A stretch of DNA of 64,000 bases, from NCBI RefSeq assembly GCF_018614575.1, contig NZ_JAGGOJ010000002.1, positions 1 through 64,000 of the forward strand. The letters are read 5' to 3'. The stretch comes from Streptomyces sp. ISL-10. GTDB taxonomy: Bacteria > Actinomycetota > Actinomycetes > Streptomycetales > Streptomycetaceae. Below are positions 1 through 9,783 of this stretch, in pieces. The first letter of the stretch is position 1, and each line of letters begins with the position of its first letter. The notes under the pieces are model-generated. The model did not search any database, had not been told where the DNA came from, and was given only the letters and a program-made list of their open reading frames with translations. The position numbers were made by a program, and so were the translations under genes.

Positions 1-22
1 GACGCCGCCGAACAATCATTGA

Positions 23-63
23 GCCTCAACCCCCGGACTCGGTCCGGGGGTTGAGGCTTTTTT
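23..63 (+). terminator. Rho-independent terminator
   Basis: A perfect 15-bp stem (23-37 with 43-57, loop 38-42) is followed by six T residues. It would end a plus-strand transcript entering from the left. A stop codon (TGA at 20-22) lies just before the stem in one frame and may be the end of an upstream gene, but too little is in the window to identify it. Confidence 0.9.
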
Positions 64-101
64 GCGTTCCGGCGTCCCTCCTGAAGCACGGGTCGCGCCG
101 G

Positions 102-130
102 CGTACGGGCGTTTTGGAAACGCCCGTACG
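102..130. repeat. 13-bp perfect inverted repeat upstream of tRNA
   Basis: Positions 102-114 pair perfectly with 118-130 around a 3-nt loop. The candidate -35 element of the tRNA promoter (114-119) spans the loop and the first bases of the right arm. It could be an operator or a second terminator without a T tract. No regulator can be named from the sequence. Confidence 0.7.
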
Positions 131-143
131 GATGGGCTATGCT
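114..143 (+). promoter_or_regulatory. Candidate promoter of tRNA-Thr
   Basis: TTGGAA (114-119) and TATGCT (138-143) are separated by 18 nt. They resemble the -35 and -10 elements of the housekeeping sigma factor (HrdB). The predicted start is near 150, about 30 nt before the mature tRNA. This is inferred from consensus only. Confidence 0.5.
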
Positions 144-179
144 TCATCTCGTTGCCGCGCGGACACCGCGGAAGCAACA

Positions 180-252
180 GGCCCTATAGCTCAGTCGGTA
201 GAGCGTCTCCATGGTAAGGAGAAGGTCAACGGTTCGATTCCGTTTGGGGGCT
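180..252 (+). tRNA. tRNA-Thr (anticodon GGT)
   Basis: A cloverleaf can be drawn by hand: acceptor 180-186 with 245-251, D stem 189-192 with 201-204, anticodon stem 206-210 with 218-222, and T stem 228-232 with 240-244 carrying the TTCGATT loop. The anticodon loop 211-217 reads ATGGTAA, giving anticodon GGT (threonine, ACC/ACU codons). U8 and A9 are present. CCA is not encoded. The discriminator is T252. The acceptor stem has a G2-G71 mismatch (181 against 250) and one wobble pair at 185/246. The mismatch is unusual because C2:G71 is a known recognition pair for bacterial ThrRS (shown in E. coli). The gene has its own promoter and terminator. Confidence 0.85.
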
Positions 253-261
253 CGGTAACGC

Positions 262-300
262 AAGAAGGCCCCCCGCCCAACCGGCGGGGGGCCTTCTTCC
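262..300. terminator. Bidirectional terminator between tRNA-Thr and phosphatase gene
   Basis: A 16-bp perfect stem (262-277 with 283-298) with a 5-nt loop lies between the plus-strand tRNA and the stop codon of the minus-strand phosphatase at 305. It is placed to end both transcripts. The T tract is weak on the plus side (TTCTTCC). Confidence 0.85.
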
Positions 301-304
301 TTTG

Positions 305-2959
305 TCAGCTCTTATGGGGCTCGTGCACGCGCATGGCCAGGATCGCCATGTCGTCCGAGGCGGGCTCCGCGGCGAAGCGTTCGACCGCCCGCAGCACCCG
401 GGCGGCCACCGCTCCCGCCGTCAGGCCCGTGCAGGTCCTGAACACATCGGCGAGACCGTCGTCGCCCAGCATGCGCGGGCCCTCGCGGCGTTCGGTGACG
501 CCGTCCGTGACGCACAGCAGGACATCGCCGGGGTCCAGGGTGACGACCTGCTCGTAGAGCTCCAGGTCGTCCATCACGCCAAGCAGGGGTTGTGGGTCCG
601 CCGCCGGTTCCACGGAGCCGTCCTGACGCAGGCGCAGCGGCAGCGGGTGACCGGCACACACCACCTTGAGCACCGCGCTGCCGTCCTCCTGCGGCCACAA
701 CTCCCCGTACAGCAGTGTGAGGAATCGGCTGCGGGCGCCCTCGTCGAGGATGGCGGCGTTGAGCCGCTCGAGCACCGCGGGGCCACCGAAGCCCTCACGG
801 GCCAGCAGACGCAGGGCGTGGCGGGCGAGGCCGGTGACGGCCGCCGCTTCCGGTCCCGTACCGCAGACATCGCCGATGGCGAAGCCGTATGCGCCGTCCC
901 GGATGGGGAACAGGTCGTAGAAGTCCCCGCCCACCTCGTTGCCCTCGCCGGCGGCACGGTAGACGACCTCGACCTCGACGCCGGGGATCTGCGGCATGTC
1001 CGGTGGGAGCAGGCTGCGCTGGAGGGACTGGCTGATCGCCACGCGCTCGGAGTAGAGGCGGGCGTTGTCGAGGGCGAGAGCGGCCCGGCGCGAGAGGTCC
1101 TCGGCCAGTTCCAGGATCTCCTGGCGGAAGTGGTCGTCGGACGGCTTGCCGAGCGTCAGCATGCCGATCACGCGGTTCCGCGCGACGAGCGGGAGAACAA
1201 CCGTCTCCCCGCCGACCGCCGCCGCCGTCGCGAGCGTCACGCCGATACCGGAGGAGACCGGCGGGCTGGAGCCGAGGCCCAGTTCCCGCTTGGAGGCGAG
1301 CAGAGCGGCGCGCTGTGCGGTCTCCGCCGGTGCGTTCCACACCCGGGCGCCCGGGGTCGGTACAGGGTCCGGCGGATCGATCCTGGACAGAAGCGCCTTG
1401 AGGCCGTCGATGCGGTCCTCGTCCTCGTGGAGCACATAGCTGAGGTACGGCTCGGAGGACTGGTCGGCGATCGTGTAGACCGCGCACCAGGTGGCGAGGG
1501 TGGGGACCGTCATCTGGGCCATCAGGGCCAGGGTCTGGTCGCGGTCCAGCGTGCCCGCGAGCAGATCCGACGCCTCGACGAGGAAGGACAGGGAGCCGCG
1601 TCGGAGCCGTTCCAGTTCGCCGAGGCGGGCCGACTCGACGGCCAGCGCGATGCGGTCGGCGGCGAACTGCAGCCGCAGGGCCTCTTCGTTGGAGTAGCGT
1701 CCGGCGGATTCGGCGGCCACGCCGAGGGAGCCGGTGAGCCGGCCCTCGACCTTGAGCGGGACGGTGACCACCGATCGCATGCCGGTGGAGTTGAGGAGCG
1801 GTACGGCGCCGGGGACGGCGGTGAGGTCCTCGTGGACGGCGGGCATTCGAGCCGAGCCGTAACGGCCGGTGCCGGCCTCGACCGGGACGCGGGCGAACCG
1901 CTGGCGGGCCGAGGGGAGTCCGGTGGTGGCGCGTACCTCCAACTCGGTCTCGTCGTCCGTGGCGAGCAGCAGGAAGGCGGCGTCGCCGTCGAGCATGTCG
2001 CGGGCCCGTTCGACCGTGCGCTGGAGCAGGCCGTCGAGATCGTCCGGCGCGGGCGAGCCGATGAAGACCTCGAACGGGTCGGTGGCGCGGCTCTCCGCGC
2101 CGTGGTCGGAGACGGGCGCGCGCTGCGGGGACTGCAGAACGGCCCGTTCCTCGTCGCGTACGAGGAGACAGACCGTGGACGGCTCGCCGTTCCTGTCGCG
2201 TACCCGGAGGTGGGAGGCGTAAACGGGGACGACGCGGCCGTCCGCCCCGCGGATGCCGTAACTGCCTTCCCAGCGGGAGAGCTGCAGTGCCTCGGCGATG
2301 CCTGTGCCGATGCCGGGCGTGTGCGGCCAGGCGGCGAAGTCGGTGAGCGGTTTGCCCATGACCTGCTCGGCCGGGTAGCCGAAGAGCCGCTCGGCGTCCT
2401 CGTTCCATACGACGATCGTGCCGCTGCGGTCGATCTGGATGACGGCCACGCGCATCCGCTCGTCGGCGACGGGGAGCATGGCCGTGGGGAGGGCGGGGCC
2501 CGCCGAGCGGGTGCCCACCGGACGCTGCGGAAGGTCCAGTTGGAACCAGACCTGCTTGTGCGTGGGCGTGTACTCGACACCCCAGCGGGAGGCGAGTGCC
2601 GCGCACAGCAGCAGTCCGCGTCCGTTCTCCCGGTCGGGGTTGCCGAGCGGAAGACCGGTGCCCTGAATGGGGATCTCGCGCTCGGGGTAGCGGTCGGCGA
2701 CCTCGATCCGCACACCGTCCTCACTGCGCAGGCACAGGACGTCGGCCGAGGTGCCCGCGTGGATGACGGCGTTGGTGACCAGCTCGCTGGTGAGGACCAC
2801 GGCGTCGTCGACGACGTCCGAGTACCCCCAGCCCTGGAGGGTGTCGCGGACAAAGGCACGGGCGGTCGCGACGGACCGCCCGATGGGGTCGAAGCTGGCG
2901 GCCGCCCGCGCGGTGATCACAGAACTCCTCGTACGCGTCTCGACGCCCGGCTCTGCCAT
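305..2959 (-). CDS. SpoIIE-family PP2C phosphatase with RsbW-like ATPase, PAS and GAF domains
   Basis: The 884-aa protein is a multidomain stress-signalling phosphatase. Residues about 20-145 form an RsbW/HATPase-like anti-sigma kinase head with an N box (SELVTNAVIHAG) and a GRGLLL glycine box, although the usual DxGxG box is degenerate (VADRYPER). A PAS domain follows (about 165-275), then two GAF domains (about 300-640). The C-terminal PP2C/SpoIIE catalytic domain (about 655-880) has its metal-binding motifs intact: GGDFYD, GDVCGTG, CAGHP, TDGVTE and SDDMA. Such proteins act on phosphorylated anti-anti-sigma factors in sigma-B-like partner-switching cascades. ATG at 2959 is chosen because GGGGAGGGG precedes it; the open frame extends upstream without similarity. 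The gene is divergent from osaA across 268 nt, so co-regulation is plausible but unproven. The substrate cannot be read from the sequence. Confidence 0.92.
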   Translation of the reverse strand: MAEPGVETRTRSSVITARAAASFDPIGRSVATARAFVRDTLQGWGYSDVVDDAVVLTSELVTNAVIHAGTSADVLCLRSEDGVRIEVADRYPEREIPIQGTGLPLGNPDRENGRGLLLCAALASRWGVEYTPTHKQVWFQLDLPQRPVGTRSAGPALPTAMLPVADERMRVAVIQIDRSGTIVVWNEDAERLFGYPAEQVMGKPLTDFAAWPHTPGIGTGIAEALQLSRWEGSYGIRGADGRVVPVYASHLRVRDRNGEPSTVCLLVRDEERAVLQSPQRAPVSDHGAESRATDPFEVFIGSPAPDDLDGLLQRTVERARDMLDGDAAFLLLATDDETELEVRATTGLPSARQRFARVPVEAGTGRYGSARMPAVHEDLTAVPGAVPLLNSTGMRSVVTVPLKVEGRLTGSLGVAAESAGRYSNEEALRLQFAADRIALAVESARLGELERLRRGSLSFLVEASDLLAGTLDRDQTLALMAQMTVPTLATWCAVYTIADQSSEPYLSYVLHEDEDRIDGLKALLSRIDPPDPVPTPGARVWNAPAETAQRAALLASKRELGLGSSPPVSSGIGVTLATAAAVGGETVVLPLVARNRVIGMLTLGKPSDDHFRQEILELAEDLSRRAALALDNARLYSERVAISQSLQRSLLPPDMPQIPGVEVEVVYRAAGEGNEVGGDFYDLFPIRDGAYGFAIGDVCGTGPEAAAVTGLARHALRLLAREGFGGPAVLERLNAAILDEGARSRFLTLLYGELWPQEDGSAVLKVVCAGHPLPLRLRQDGSVEPAADPQPLLGVMDDLELYEQVVTLDPGDVLLCVTDGVTERREGPRMLGDDGLADVFRTCTGLTAGAVAARVLRAVERFAAEPASDDMAILAMRVHEPHKS

Positions 2960-3227
2960 GGTCGGCTTGCCCCTCCCCGTGCCCGGTGGTCGTGGATTGC
3001 ACCGCACCGCCCCCGCCGGGCGGACCGGGGCGGTTGGACAGCCGGACGCCAGGTTACTTACCTTCGCTGTCCGAGCGGATGCCGGTCGAGGCTGTTTCCG
3101 CCCTCCGGGGGTGGGGACGCTATGCGAAGCTGCCGAACTGTTATGGCCTGGTTCCGGCATGGTGAAACACTGGGCAGGCTGCTGAGTAGGCCCGGGCAGT
3201 ACGGTCAACCCCTGCGGGAGGGACACG

Positions 3228-6200
3228 GTGGAGTCTGGCGTGGCGGCGCGTGGCAAGGATACGCGCGCGAAAGGCGGACGGTCCCGGAGCAATGGGACAA
3301 CCGAAGTCGACACAGCGGCCCTGAACAGGCTGAAGTCGGCGCTGGTGGCGATGCGGGACGGGAACTTCCGGCGCCGCTTGACCGTGTCCGGCGACGGCGT
3401 CATGGCCGAGATCGCGGCGGTCTTCAACGAGGTCGCCGACCGCAATCTGCATCTCACGGGCGAGATCGCCCGGGTCCGCCGCATGGTCGGGCGCGAGGGA
3501 AAGCTCACGGAGCGGCTGGAGACCGGGGCCTGCGAGGGCTCGTGGGCTACGGCCATCGACGCCTCGAACGAGCTGGTGGACGATCTCGCGCGGCCCGTCT
3601 CCGAGGTCGGCCGGGTGCTGTCGGCGGTCGCCGAGGGTGATCTGGACCAGCGCATGGAGCTGCGCTCGCACTCGACGGACGGCCAGGACGGCACGGTGCG
3701 GCCGCTGCGGGGCGAGTTCCTGAAGGTCGCGCGTACGGTGAACAGCTTGGTGGACCAGCTGTCCGCGTTCACCGACGAAGTGACCCGGGTCGCGCTGGAG
3801 GTCGGTACCGAGGGCAAGCTCGGCGGCCAGGCCCAGGTGCGCGGAATGTCGGGTTCGTGGAAGGACCTCACGGATTCGGTCAACACCATGGCGTACCGGT
3901 TGACGGCTCAGGTGCGGGACATCGCCCTCGTCACGACGGCCGTCGCCAAGGGCGATCTGTCGCAGAAGGTGACCGTCCATGTGGCGGGAGAGATGCTGGA
4001 GCTGAAGAACACCGTCAACACGATGGTGGACCAGCTGCAGTCGTTCTCCTCCGAGGTGACGAGGGTCGCCCGGGAGGTGGGCACGGAAGGCGAGCTGGGC
4101 GGCCAGGCGACTGTTCCCGGTGTGGCCGGCGTGTGGAAGGACCTCACCGATTCGGTGAACACGATGGCCGGCAACCTGACCTCCCAGGTGCGGGGCATCG
4201 CCGAGGTGACGACGGCCGTCGCGAACGGCGATCTGTCGCAGAAGGTCACGGTGAGCGCACGCGGCGAGGTGGCGCAGCTCGCCGAGACGATCAACCAGAT
4301 GACCGAGACGCTGCGGACGTTCGCCGACGAGGTCACGCGTGTGGCCAGTGAGGTCGGTGCGGAGGGTCTGCTCGGCGGCCAGGCGCAGGTGCCGGGTGCG
4401 GCGGGTACGTGGAAGGACCTCACCGATTCGGTGAACACCGTCTTCCGGAACCTGACCACCCAGGTGAGGGACATCGCGCAGGTGACGACTGCGGTGGCGA
4501 ACGGTGACCTGTCGCAGAAGGTCACGGTCGACGTCGCGGGCGAGATGCTCGAGCTGAAGAACACCGTGAACACCATGGTGGACCAGCTGCAGTCGTTCGG
4601 TTCCGAGGTGACCCGGGTGGCACGGGAGGTCGGCGTCGAGGGCCGGCTGGGCGGTCAGGCCGAGGTGCCGGGTGCGGCGGGTACGTGGAAGGACCTCACC
4701 GATTCGGTGAACACCGCGTTCCGCAACCTCACCGGCCAGGTGAGGGACATCGCCCAGGTGACGACTGCGGTGGCGAACGGTGACCTGTCGCAAAAGGTCA
4801 CGGTCGACGTCGCGGGCGAGATGCTGGAGCTCAAGAACACCGTCAACACGATGGTGGCGCAGCTGTCCTCGTTCGCCGACCAGGTGACGCGGATGGCGCG
4901 GGACGTGGGCACCGAGGGCCGCCTCGGCGGTCAGGCGCGGGTCGACGGCGTCAGCGGTACGTGGAAGGAGCTGACGGACTCCGTCAACTTCATGGCCGGC
5001 AACCTGACGTCCCAGGTACGCCAGATCGCCCAGGTGACGACGGCGGTGGCGCGCGGTGATCTGTCGCAGAAGATCGACGTGGACGCGCGCGGCGAGATCC
5101 TGGAGCTGAAGAACACCATCAACACGATGGTCGACCAGCTCTCCGCGTTCGCCGAGCAGGTGACCCGGGTGGCCCGTGAGGTTGGCACCGACGGGCGGCT
5201 GGGCGGCCAGGCGCAGGTGCCGGGCGTCGCCGGTGTGTGGCGCGACCTGACGGACTCGGTGAACGGCATGGCCGAGAACCTCACGGGCCAGGTGCGCAAC
5301 ATCGCGCAGGTCGCCACGGCGGTGGCGCGCGGTGATCTGTCGCAGAAGATCGACGTGGATGCCCGGGGCGAGATCCTGGAGCTGAAGAACACGCTCAACA
5401 CGATGGTCGACCAGCTGTCGAACTTCGCCGAGCAGGTGACGAGGGTGGCCCGCGAGGTGGGCACCGAGGGCATCCTCGGCGGCCAGGCGGAGGTACAGGG
5501 TGTCTCCGGCACCTGGAAGGACCTCACCCAGTCCGTCAACTTCATGGCGAACAACCTCACCAGTCAGGTGCGCAACATCGCCGAGGTCACGACCGCGGTC
5601 GCCAAGGGCGATCTGTCGAAGAAGATCACCGTCGACGCCAAGGGCGAGATCCTGGAGCTGGTGACGACCGTCAACACGATGGTGGACCAGCTGTCGGACT
5701 TCGCCGACGAGGTGACGAGGGTCGCCCGCGAGGTGGGTACGGAAGGTGTGCTGGGCGGCCAGGCGCGGGTGCGCGGTGTCACCGGCATCTGGAAGGACCT
5801 CAGCGACAACGTCAACCTCATGGCCAACAACCTGACCAACCAGGTGCGCAACATCGCCCGCGTCTCCTCCGCGGTCGCCAACGGTGACCTGACCAAGAAT
5901 GTGACGGTCGAGGCGCGCGGTGAGGTGGCCGAGCTGGCGGACACGGTCAACACCATGGTGCGGACGCTGTCGTCCTTCGCCGACGAAGTGACCCGGGTGG
6001 CCCGAGAGGTGGGCACGGACGGGCGGCTGGGCGGTCAGGCGCATGTGCCGGGCGTCTCGGGCACCTGGAAGGACCTCACCGAGTCGGTGAATTCCATGGC
6101 CTCCAACCTCACCGGTCAGGTGCGGCAGATCGCCACGGTCACCACCGCGATCGCGAAGGGCGATCTGACCCGCAAGATCGACATCGACGCGCGGGGCGAG

Positions 6201-8690
6201 ATCCTGGAGCTGAAGACGACGATCAACACGATGGTCGACCAGCTGTCGTCGTTCGCCGAGGAGGTCACGCGCGTGGCCCGCGAGGTGGGCACAGACGGGC
6301 AGCTGGGCGGTCAGGCGCGGGTGCGCGATGTGGACGGCACCTGGCGCGATCTGACCGAGTCGGTGAACGAGATGGCCGGGAACCTGACCCGGCAGGTGCG
6401 TGCCATCGCGGCCGTCGCGACCGCGGTCACCCGCGGCGATCTGAATCTGAAGATCGACGTGGACGCGGCGGGGGAGATCCAGGTCCTCCAGGACAACATC
6501 AACACGATGATCGCTAATCTGCGCGACACCACCCTCGCCAACGAGGAGCAGGACTGGCTGAAGGGCAACCTGGCCCGTATCTCCGGTCTGATGCAGGGCC
6601 GGCGCGATCTGGACGACGTCGCCTCGCTGATCATGAGCGAGCTCACTCCGGTGGTCTCGGCGCAGCACGGTGCGTTCTTCCTGGCGATGCCGACGGGCGG
6701 TGGCCCGGACGTGTCGGGCGGAGGTGAGTCGTACGAGCTGGTCATGCGCGGCAGCTACGGCTACTCGGCGGGTCTGATGCCGACGTCGTTCCGGCCGGGG
6801 GAGACGCTGATCGGTACGGCGGCGGAGGAGAAGCGGACGATCCAGGTCAATGTGCCGCCGGGTTATCTGAAGATCTCCTCGGGGCTCGGTGAGGCGTCAC
6901 CGGCGTATGTGATCGTTCTGCCGGTGCTGTTCGAGGGGAAGGTCCTCGGTGTCATCGAGCTGGCGTCGTTCCAGCCGTTCACGCAGATCCAGCGGGACTT
7001 CCTGAACCAGATCGCCGAGATGATCGCCACGAGCGTCAACACGATCAGCGTCAACACCAAGACCGAGGTGCTGCTGAAGCAGTCGCAGGAGCTCACCGAA
7101 CAGCTGCGTGAGCGTTCCGCCGAGCTGGAGAACAGGCAGAAGGCCCTCCAGGCGTCCAACGCGGAGCTGGAGGAGAAGGCCGAGCTGCTGGCCCAGCAGA
7201 ACCGCGACATCGAGGTGAAGAACACCGAGATCGAAGAGGCGCGGCAGGTGCTGGAGGAACGGGCGGAGCAGCTCGCGGTCTCCATGCGCTACAAGTCGGA
7301 GTTTCTGGCGAACATGTCGCACGAGCTGCGGACGCCGCTGAACTCGCTGCTGATCCTCGCCAAGTTGCTCGCCGACAACGCCGAGGGGAATCTGTCGCCG
7401 AAGCAGGTCGAGTTCGCGGAGACGATCCACGGCGCCGGTTCCGATCTGCTGCAGCTGATCAACGACATCCTCGATCTGTCGAAGGTCGAGGCGGGCAAGA
7501 TGGACGTCAGCCCGACGCGTATCGCGCTGGTGCAGCTCGTGGACTACGTCGAGGCGACGTTCAGGCCCCTGACGGCGGAGAAGGGGCTCGACTTCTCGGT
7601 CCGGGTCTCCCCGGAGCTGCCGGCGACGCTGCACACCGACGAGCAGCGGCTGCTGCAGGTGCTGCGCAACCTCCTGTCGAACGCGGTGAAGTTCACCGAC
7701 AGCGGCGCGGTCGAGCTGGTGATCCGGCCGGCGGGCGCCGATGTGCCGCAGTCCATCAGGGAGCAACTGCTGGAGGCCGGTTCGCTGCGGGACGCGGACG
7801 CGGATCTGATCGCCTTCTCGGTGACGGACACCGGTATCGGGATCGCGGCCGGCAAGATGCGGGTGATCTTCGAGGCGTTCAAGCAGGCGGACGGGACGAC
7901 CAGCCGGAAGTACGGCGGTACGGGACTGGGGCTGTCGATCAGCCGGGAGATCGCGCGGCTGCTGGGCGGCGAGATCCACGCGGCGAGCGAGCCGGGCCGC
8001 GGCTCCACGTTCACCCTGTATCTGCCGCTGTATCCGAGCGAGCTGCCGCCGCACGGGTACCCGCAGCTCGCGCCCGGTACGGGTGACGACCGGAGTGAGG
8101 AGCCGGCCGCGGTGGAGGGCATGCAGGCGCCGGCCGCATCCCCTCGGCCTGCCGGAGCCCAGGTGGGGCCCGCGGCGCTGCTGCGCCGGCGCCGCAAGGC
8201 CCTGGCTGCGAGGAACGGGCAGCAGACGCTGCCCGGCCAGACGCAGGGCCTGGAGCCGTGGGCCGACGTGAGCGCCGGTCAGGAGGGGGCCGAGGAGCGG
8301 CGGGTGTTCGCGTTCGACGGCGAGAAGGTGTTGATCGTCGACGACGACATCCGCAACGTCTTCGCGCTGACGAGCGTGCTGGAGCAGCACGGTCTGTCGG
8401 TGCTGTATGCGGAGAACGGCCGGGAGGGCATCGAAGTCCTGGAGCAGCACGACGATGTGACGGTCGTGCTGATGGACATCATGATGCCGGAGATGGACGG
8501 CTATGCGACGACGACGGCGATCCGCAGGATGCCGCAGTTCGCGGGGCTGCCGATCATCGCCCTGACCGCGAAGGCGATGAAGGGGGACCGGGAGAAGGCC
8601 ATCGAGTCCGGCGCTTCGGACTATGTGACCAAGCCGGTCGATCCCGATCATCTCCTCGCCGTGATGGAGCAGTGGATGCACGCGAGGTGA
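3228..8690 (+). CDS. osaA: Hybrid histidine kinase with HAMP array, OsaA
   Basis: The 1820-aa protein starts at GTG 3228 behind GGGAGGG. It has no N-terminal membrane segment, so it is probably cytoplasmic. Residues about 30-1105 are a chain of HAMP-type modules with a strict 92-residue period. A GAF domain follows (about 1110-1285), then a coiled coil (about 1285-1355), a HisKA domain with SHELRTPLN (phosphoacceptor H1365), a HATPase domain (about 1470-1600) and a C-terminal receiver domain (about 1700-1820; phosphoacceptor D1750 in [12 protein letters not shown]). Length, architecture and the adjacent response regulator match OsaA/OsaB, known in S. coelicolor for osmoadaptation and control of development. 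HAMP arrays of this kind resemble fungal group III kinases (Nik1/Hog pathway). The input signal is unknown. Confidence 0.95.
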   Translation: MESGVAARGKDTRAKGGRSRSNGTTEVDTAALNRLKSALVAMRDGNFRRRLTVSGDGVMAEIAAVFNEVADRNLHLTGEIARVRRMVGREGKLTERLETGACEGSWATAIDASNELVDDLARPVSEVGRVLSAVAEGDLDQRMELRSHSTDGQDGTVRPLRGEFLKVARTVNSLVDQLSAFTDEVTRVALEVGTEGKLGGQAQVRGMSGSWKDLTDSVNTMAYRLTAQVRDIALVTTAVAKGDLSQKVTVHVAGEMLELKNTVNTMVDQLQSFSSEVTRVAREVGTEGELGGQATVPGVAGVWKDLTDSVNTMAGNLTSQVRGIAEVTTAVANGDLSQKVTVSARGEVAQLAETINQMTETLRTFADEVTRVASEVGAEGLLGGQAQVPGAAGTWKDLTDSVNTVFRNLTTQVRDIAQVTTAVANGDLSQKVTVDVAGEMLELKNTVNTMVDQLQSFGSEVTRVAREVGVEGRLGGQAEVPGAAGTWKDLTDSVNTAFRNLTGQVRDIAQVTTAVANGDLSQKVTVDVAGEMLELKNTVNTMVAQLSSFADQVTRMARDVGTEGRLGGQARVDGVSGTWKELTDSVNFMAGNLTSQVRQIAQVTTAVARGDLSQKIDVDARGEILELKNTINTMVDQLSAFAEQVTRVAREVGTDGRLGGQAQVPGVAGVWRDLTDSVNGMAENLTGQVRNIAQVATAVARGDLSQKIDVDARGEILELKNTLNTMVDQLSNFAEQVTRVAREVGTEGILGGQAEVQGVSGTWKDLTQSVNFMANNLTSQVRNIAEVTTAVAKGDLSKKITVDAKGEILELVTTVNTMVDQLSDFADEVTRVAREVGTEGVLGGQARVRGVTGIWKDLSDNVNLMANNLTNQVRNIARVSSAVANGDLTKNVTVEARGEVAELADTVNTMVRTLSSFADEVTRVAREVGTDGRLGGQAHVPGVSGTWKDLTESVNSMASNLTGQVRQIATVTTAIAKGDLTRKIDIDARGEILELKTTINTMVDQLSSFAEEVTRVAREVGTDGQLGGQARVRDVDGTWRDLTESVNEMAGNLTRQVRAIAAVATAVTRGDLNLKIDVDAAGEIQVLQDNINTMIANLRDTTLANEEQDWLKGNLARISGLMQGRRDLDDVASLIMSELTPVVSAQHGAFFLAMPTGGGPDVSGGGESYELVMRGSYGYSAGLMPTSFRPGETLIGTAAEEKRTIQVNVPPGYLKISSGLGEASPAYVIVLPVLFEGKVLGVIELASFQPFTQIQRDFLNQIAEMIATSVNTISVNTKTEVLLKQSQELTEQLRERSAELENRQKALQASNAELEEKAELLAQQNRDIEVKNTEIEEARQVLEERAEQLAVSMRYKSEFLANMSHELRTPLNSLLILAKLLADNAEGNLSPKQVEFAETIHGAGSDLLQLINDILDLSKVEAGKMDVSPTRIALVQLVDYVEATFRPLTAEKGLDFSVRVSPELPATLHTDEQRLLQVLRNLLSNAVKFTDSGAVELVIRPAGADVPQSIREQLLEAGSLRDADADLIAFSVTDTGIGIAAGKMRVIFEAFKQADGTTSRKYGGTGLGLSISREIARLLGGEIHAASEPGRGSTFTLYLPLYPSELPPHGYPQLAPGTGDDRSEEPAAVEGMQAPAASPRPAGAQVGPAALLRRRRKALAARNGQQTLPGQTQGLEPWADVSAGQEGAEERRVFAFDGEKVLIVDDDIRNVFALTSVLEQHGLSVLYAENGREGIEVLEQHDDVTVVLMDIMMPEMDGYATTTAIRRMPQFAGLPIIALTAKAMKGDREKAIESGASDYVTKPVDPDHLLAVMEQWMHAR
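3779..6538 (+). repeat. Ten tandem 276-bp repeats encoding HAMP modules
   Basis: The module W-K-D-L-T-D-S-V-N begins at 3858 and recurs at exact 276-nt steps (4134, 4410, 4686, 4962, 5238, 5514, 5790, 6066, 6342). This gives ten in-frame 92-codon units, with a more divergent unit before them. Some neighbouring units, such as those at 4410 and 4686, are nearly identical in DNA, which suggests recent duplication or gene conversion. Confidence 0.95.
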
Positions 8691-8964
8691 GCGGGCGCCG
8701 CCCGCGTCGCGTCCTGTCGCTGATCGATCCCGTCCGAAAGTGTGTGGGGTTGGCGTCTACGGGGAACTATCCGGTCTCCCCCCACGTTTTCGGTACGTGC
8801 ACAGTGACATCACGGTGACAGGGTGTGGCGACGGGCGGGGTGCGGCTACGATGACCGGCACAAGGACGGGCGACGCAAGGGAGTCGTCCCCTGGGGCGGC
8901 GCCCGGTGCGTCCTCCGGCTCTGTGAGCCGGAGAGACCCCATGCCGGGGCGAGGAGGACGGGGC

Positions 8965-9648
8965 ATGGTGCAGAAGGCCAAGATCCTCCTGGTCGATGAC
9001 CGGCCGGAGAATCTGCTCGCGTTGGAGGCCATCCTCTCCGCGCTGGATCAGACACTGGTGCGGGCATCGTCAGGGGAGGAAGCGCTCAAGGCGCTGCTGA
9101 CAGACGATTTCGCGGTCATTCTGCTGGATGTCCAGATGCCGGGCATGGACGGGTTCGAGACCGCCGCACACATCAAGCGGCGTGAGCGGACCCGCGACAT
9201 CCCGATCATCTTCCTCACGGCGATCAACCACGGACCCCACCACACCTTCCGGGGTTACGCGGCAGGGGCCGTCGACTACATCTCCAAGCCGTTCGACCCC
9301 TGGGTGCTGCGCGCCAAGGTGTCGGTGTTCGTCGAGCTCTACATGAAGAACTGCCAACTGCGTGAGCAGGCGGCTCTGCTGCGCCTCCAGCTGGAGGGCA
9401 CCGGCCAGGGCGACGCGGGCGGCAGCCGTGAGCCCGCCGGCCTGCTGGCGGAACTGTCCGCGAGGCTCGCGGCAGTTGAGGAGCAGGCCGAAGCGCTCTC
9501 CAAGCAGCTCGACGACGATTCCGCCGACGCGGCGGCGGTGGCGACCGCGGCCCACCTCGAGCGCAAACTCACCGGTCTTCGCCGTGCCCTCGACGCACTG
9601 GAGCCCGGCACCGGCGGGGGTGCCCCGACGCTGCCCTCCCAGAGCTGA
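8965..9648 (+). CDS. osaB: Response regulator with C-terminal coiled coil, OsaB
   Basis: The 227-aa protein is a receiver-domain response regulator. Residues 1-125 hold the acidic pocket (LLVDDRPEN), the phosphoacceptor in ILLDVQMPGMDG, the conserved Thr in FLTA and the Lys in SKPFDP. The rest is not a DNA-binding domain but an Ala/Glu/Leu-rich region of heptads (about 140-215), predicted to form a coiled coil. This matches OsaB, required for osmoadaptation and coupled to OsaA. ATG 8965 is preferred because GAGGAGG lies 7 nt before it; the open frame runs upstream into low-quality sequence. The 274-nt gap after osaA suggests its own promoter, though no clear -35/-10 pair was found. Confidence 0.93.
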   Translation: MVQKAKILLVDDRPENLLALEAILSALDQTLVRASSGEEALKALLTDDFAVILLDVQMPGMDGFETAAHIKRRERTRDIPIIFLTAINHGPHHTFRGYAAGAVDYISKPFDPWVLRAKVSVFVELYMKNCQLREQAALLRLQLEGTGQGDAGGSREPAGLLAELSARLAAVEEQAEALSKQLDDDSADAAAVATAAHLERKLTGLRRALDALEPGTGGGAPTLPSQS

Positions 9649-9783
9649 GCCGTCCGCGGTTCGGCGGAGGGGCGGTCAGCGTCCTGAAAAGGCGTCAGTT
9701 TCCTGCCCCGTCATGCGCGACACGAACGGGTGAAGCGGTGGGCACACGTGTCCGCTGCCGTCGTCACCGGTAACCTCAGCACC

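Noticed and set aside
302..3640. Long open frame on the plus strand opposite the phosphatase gene (about 1100 codons)
   Set aside because: Arg/Gly/Ala-rich translation without motifs; it is the high-GC antisense shadow of a gene with clear domains.
3779..6538. Regular spacing considered as a CRISPR-like array
   Set aside because: Period is 276 bp, in frame and encodes HAMP domains; no short repeats with unique spacers.
3141..6668. Long minus-strand frame opposite osaA with repetitive protein (about 1175 codons)
   Set aside because: Its repeats mirror the 276-bp HAMP units; no start signal or family similarity.
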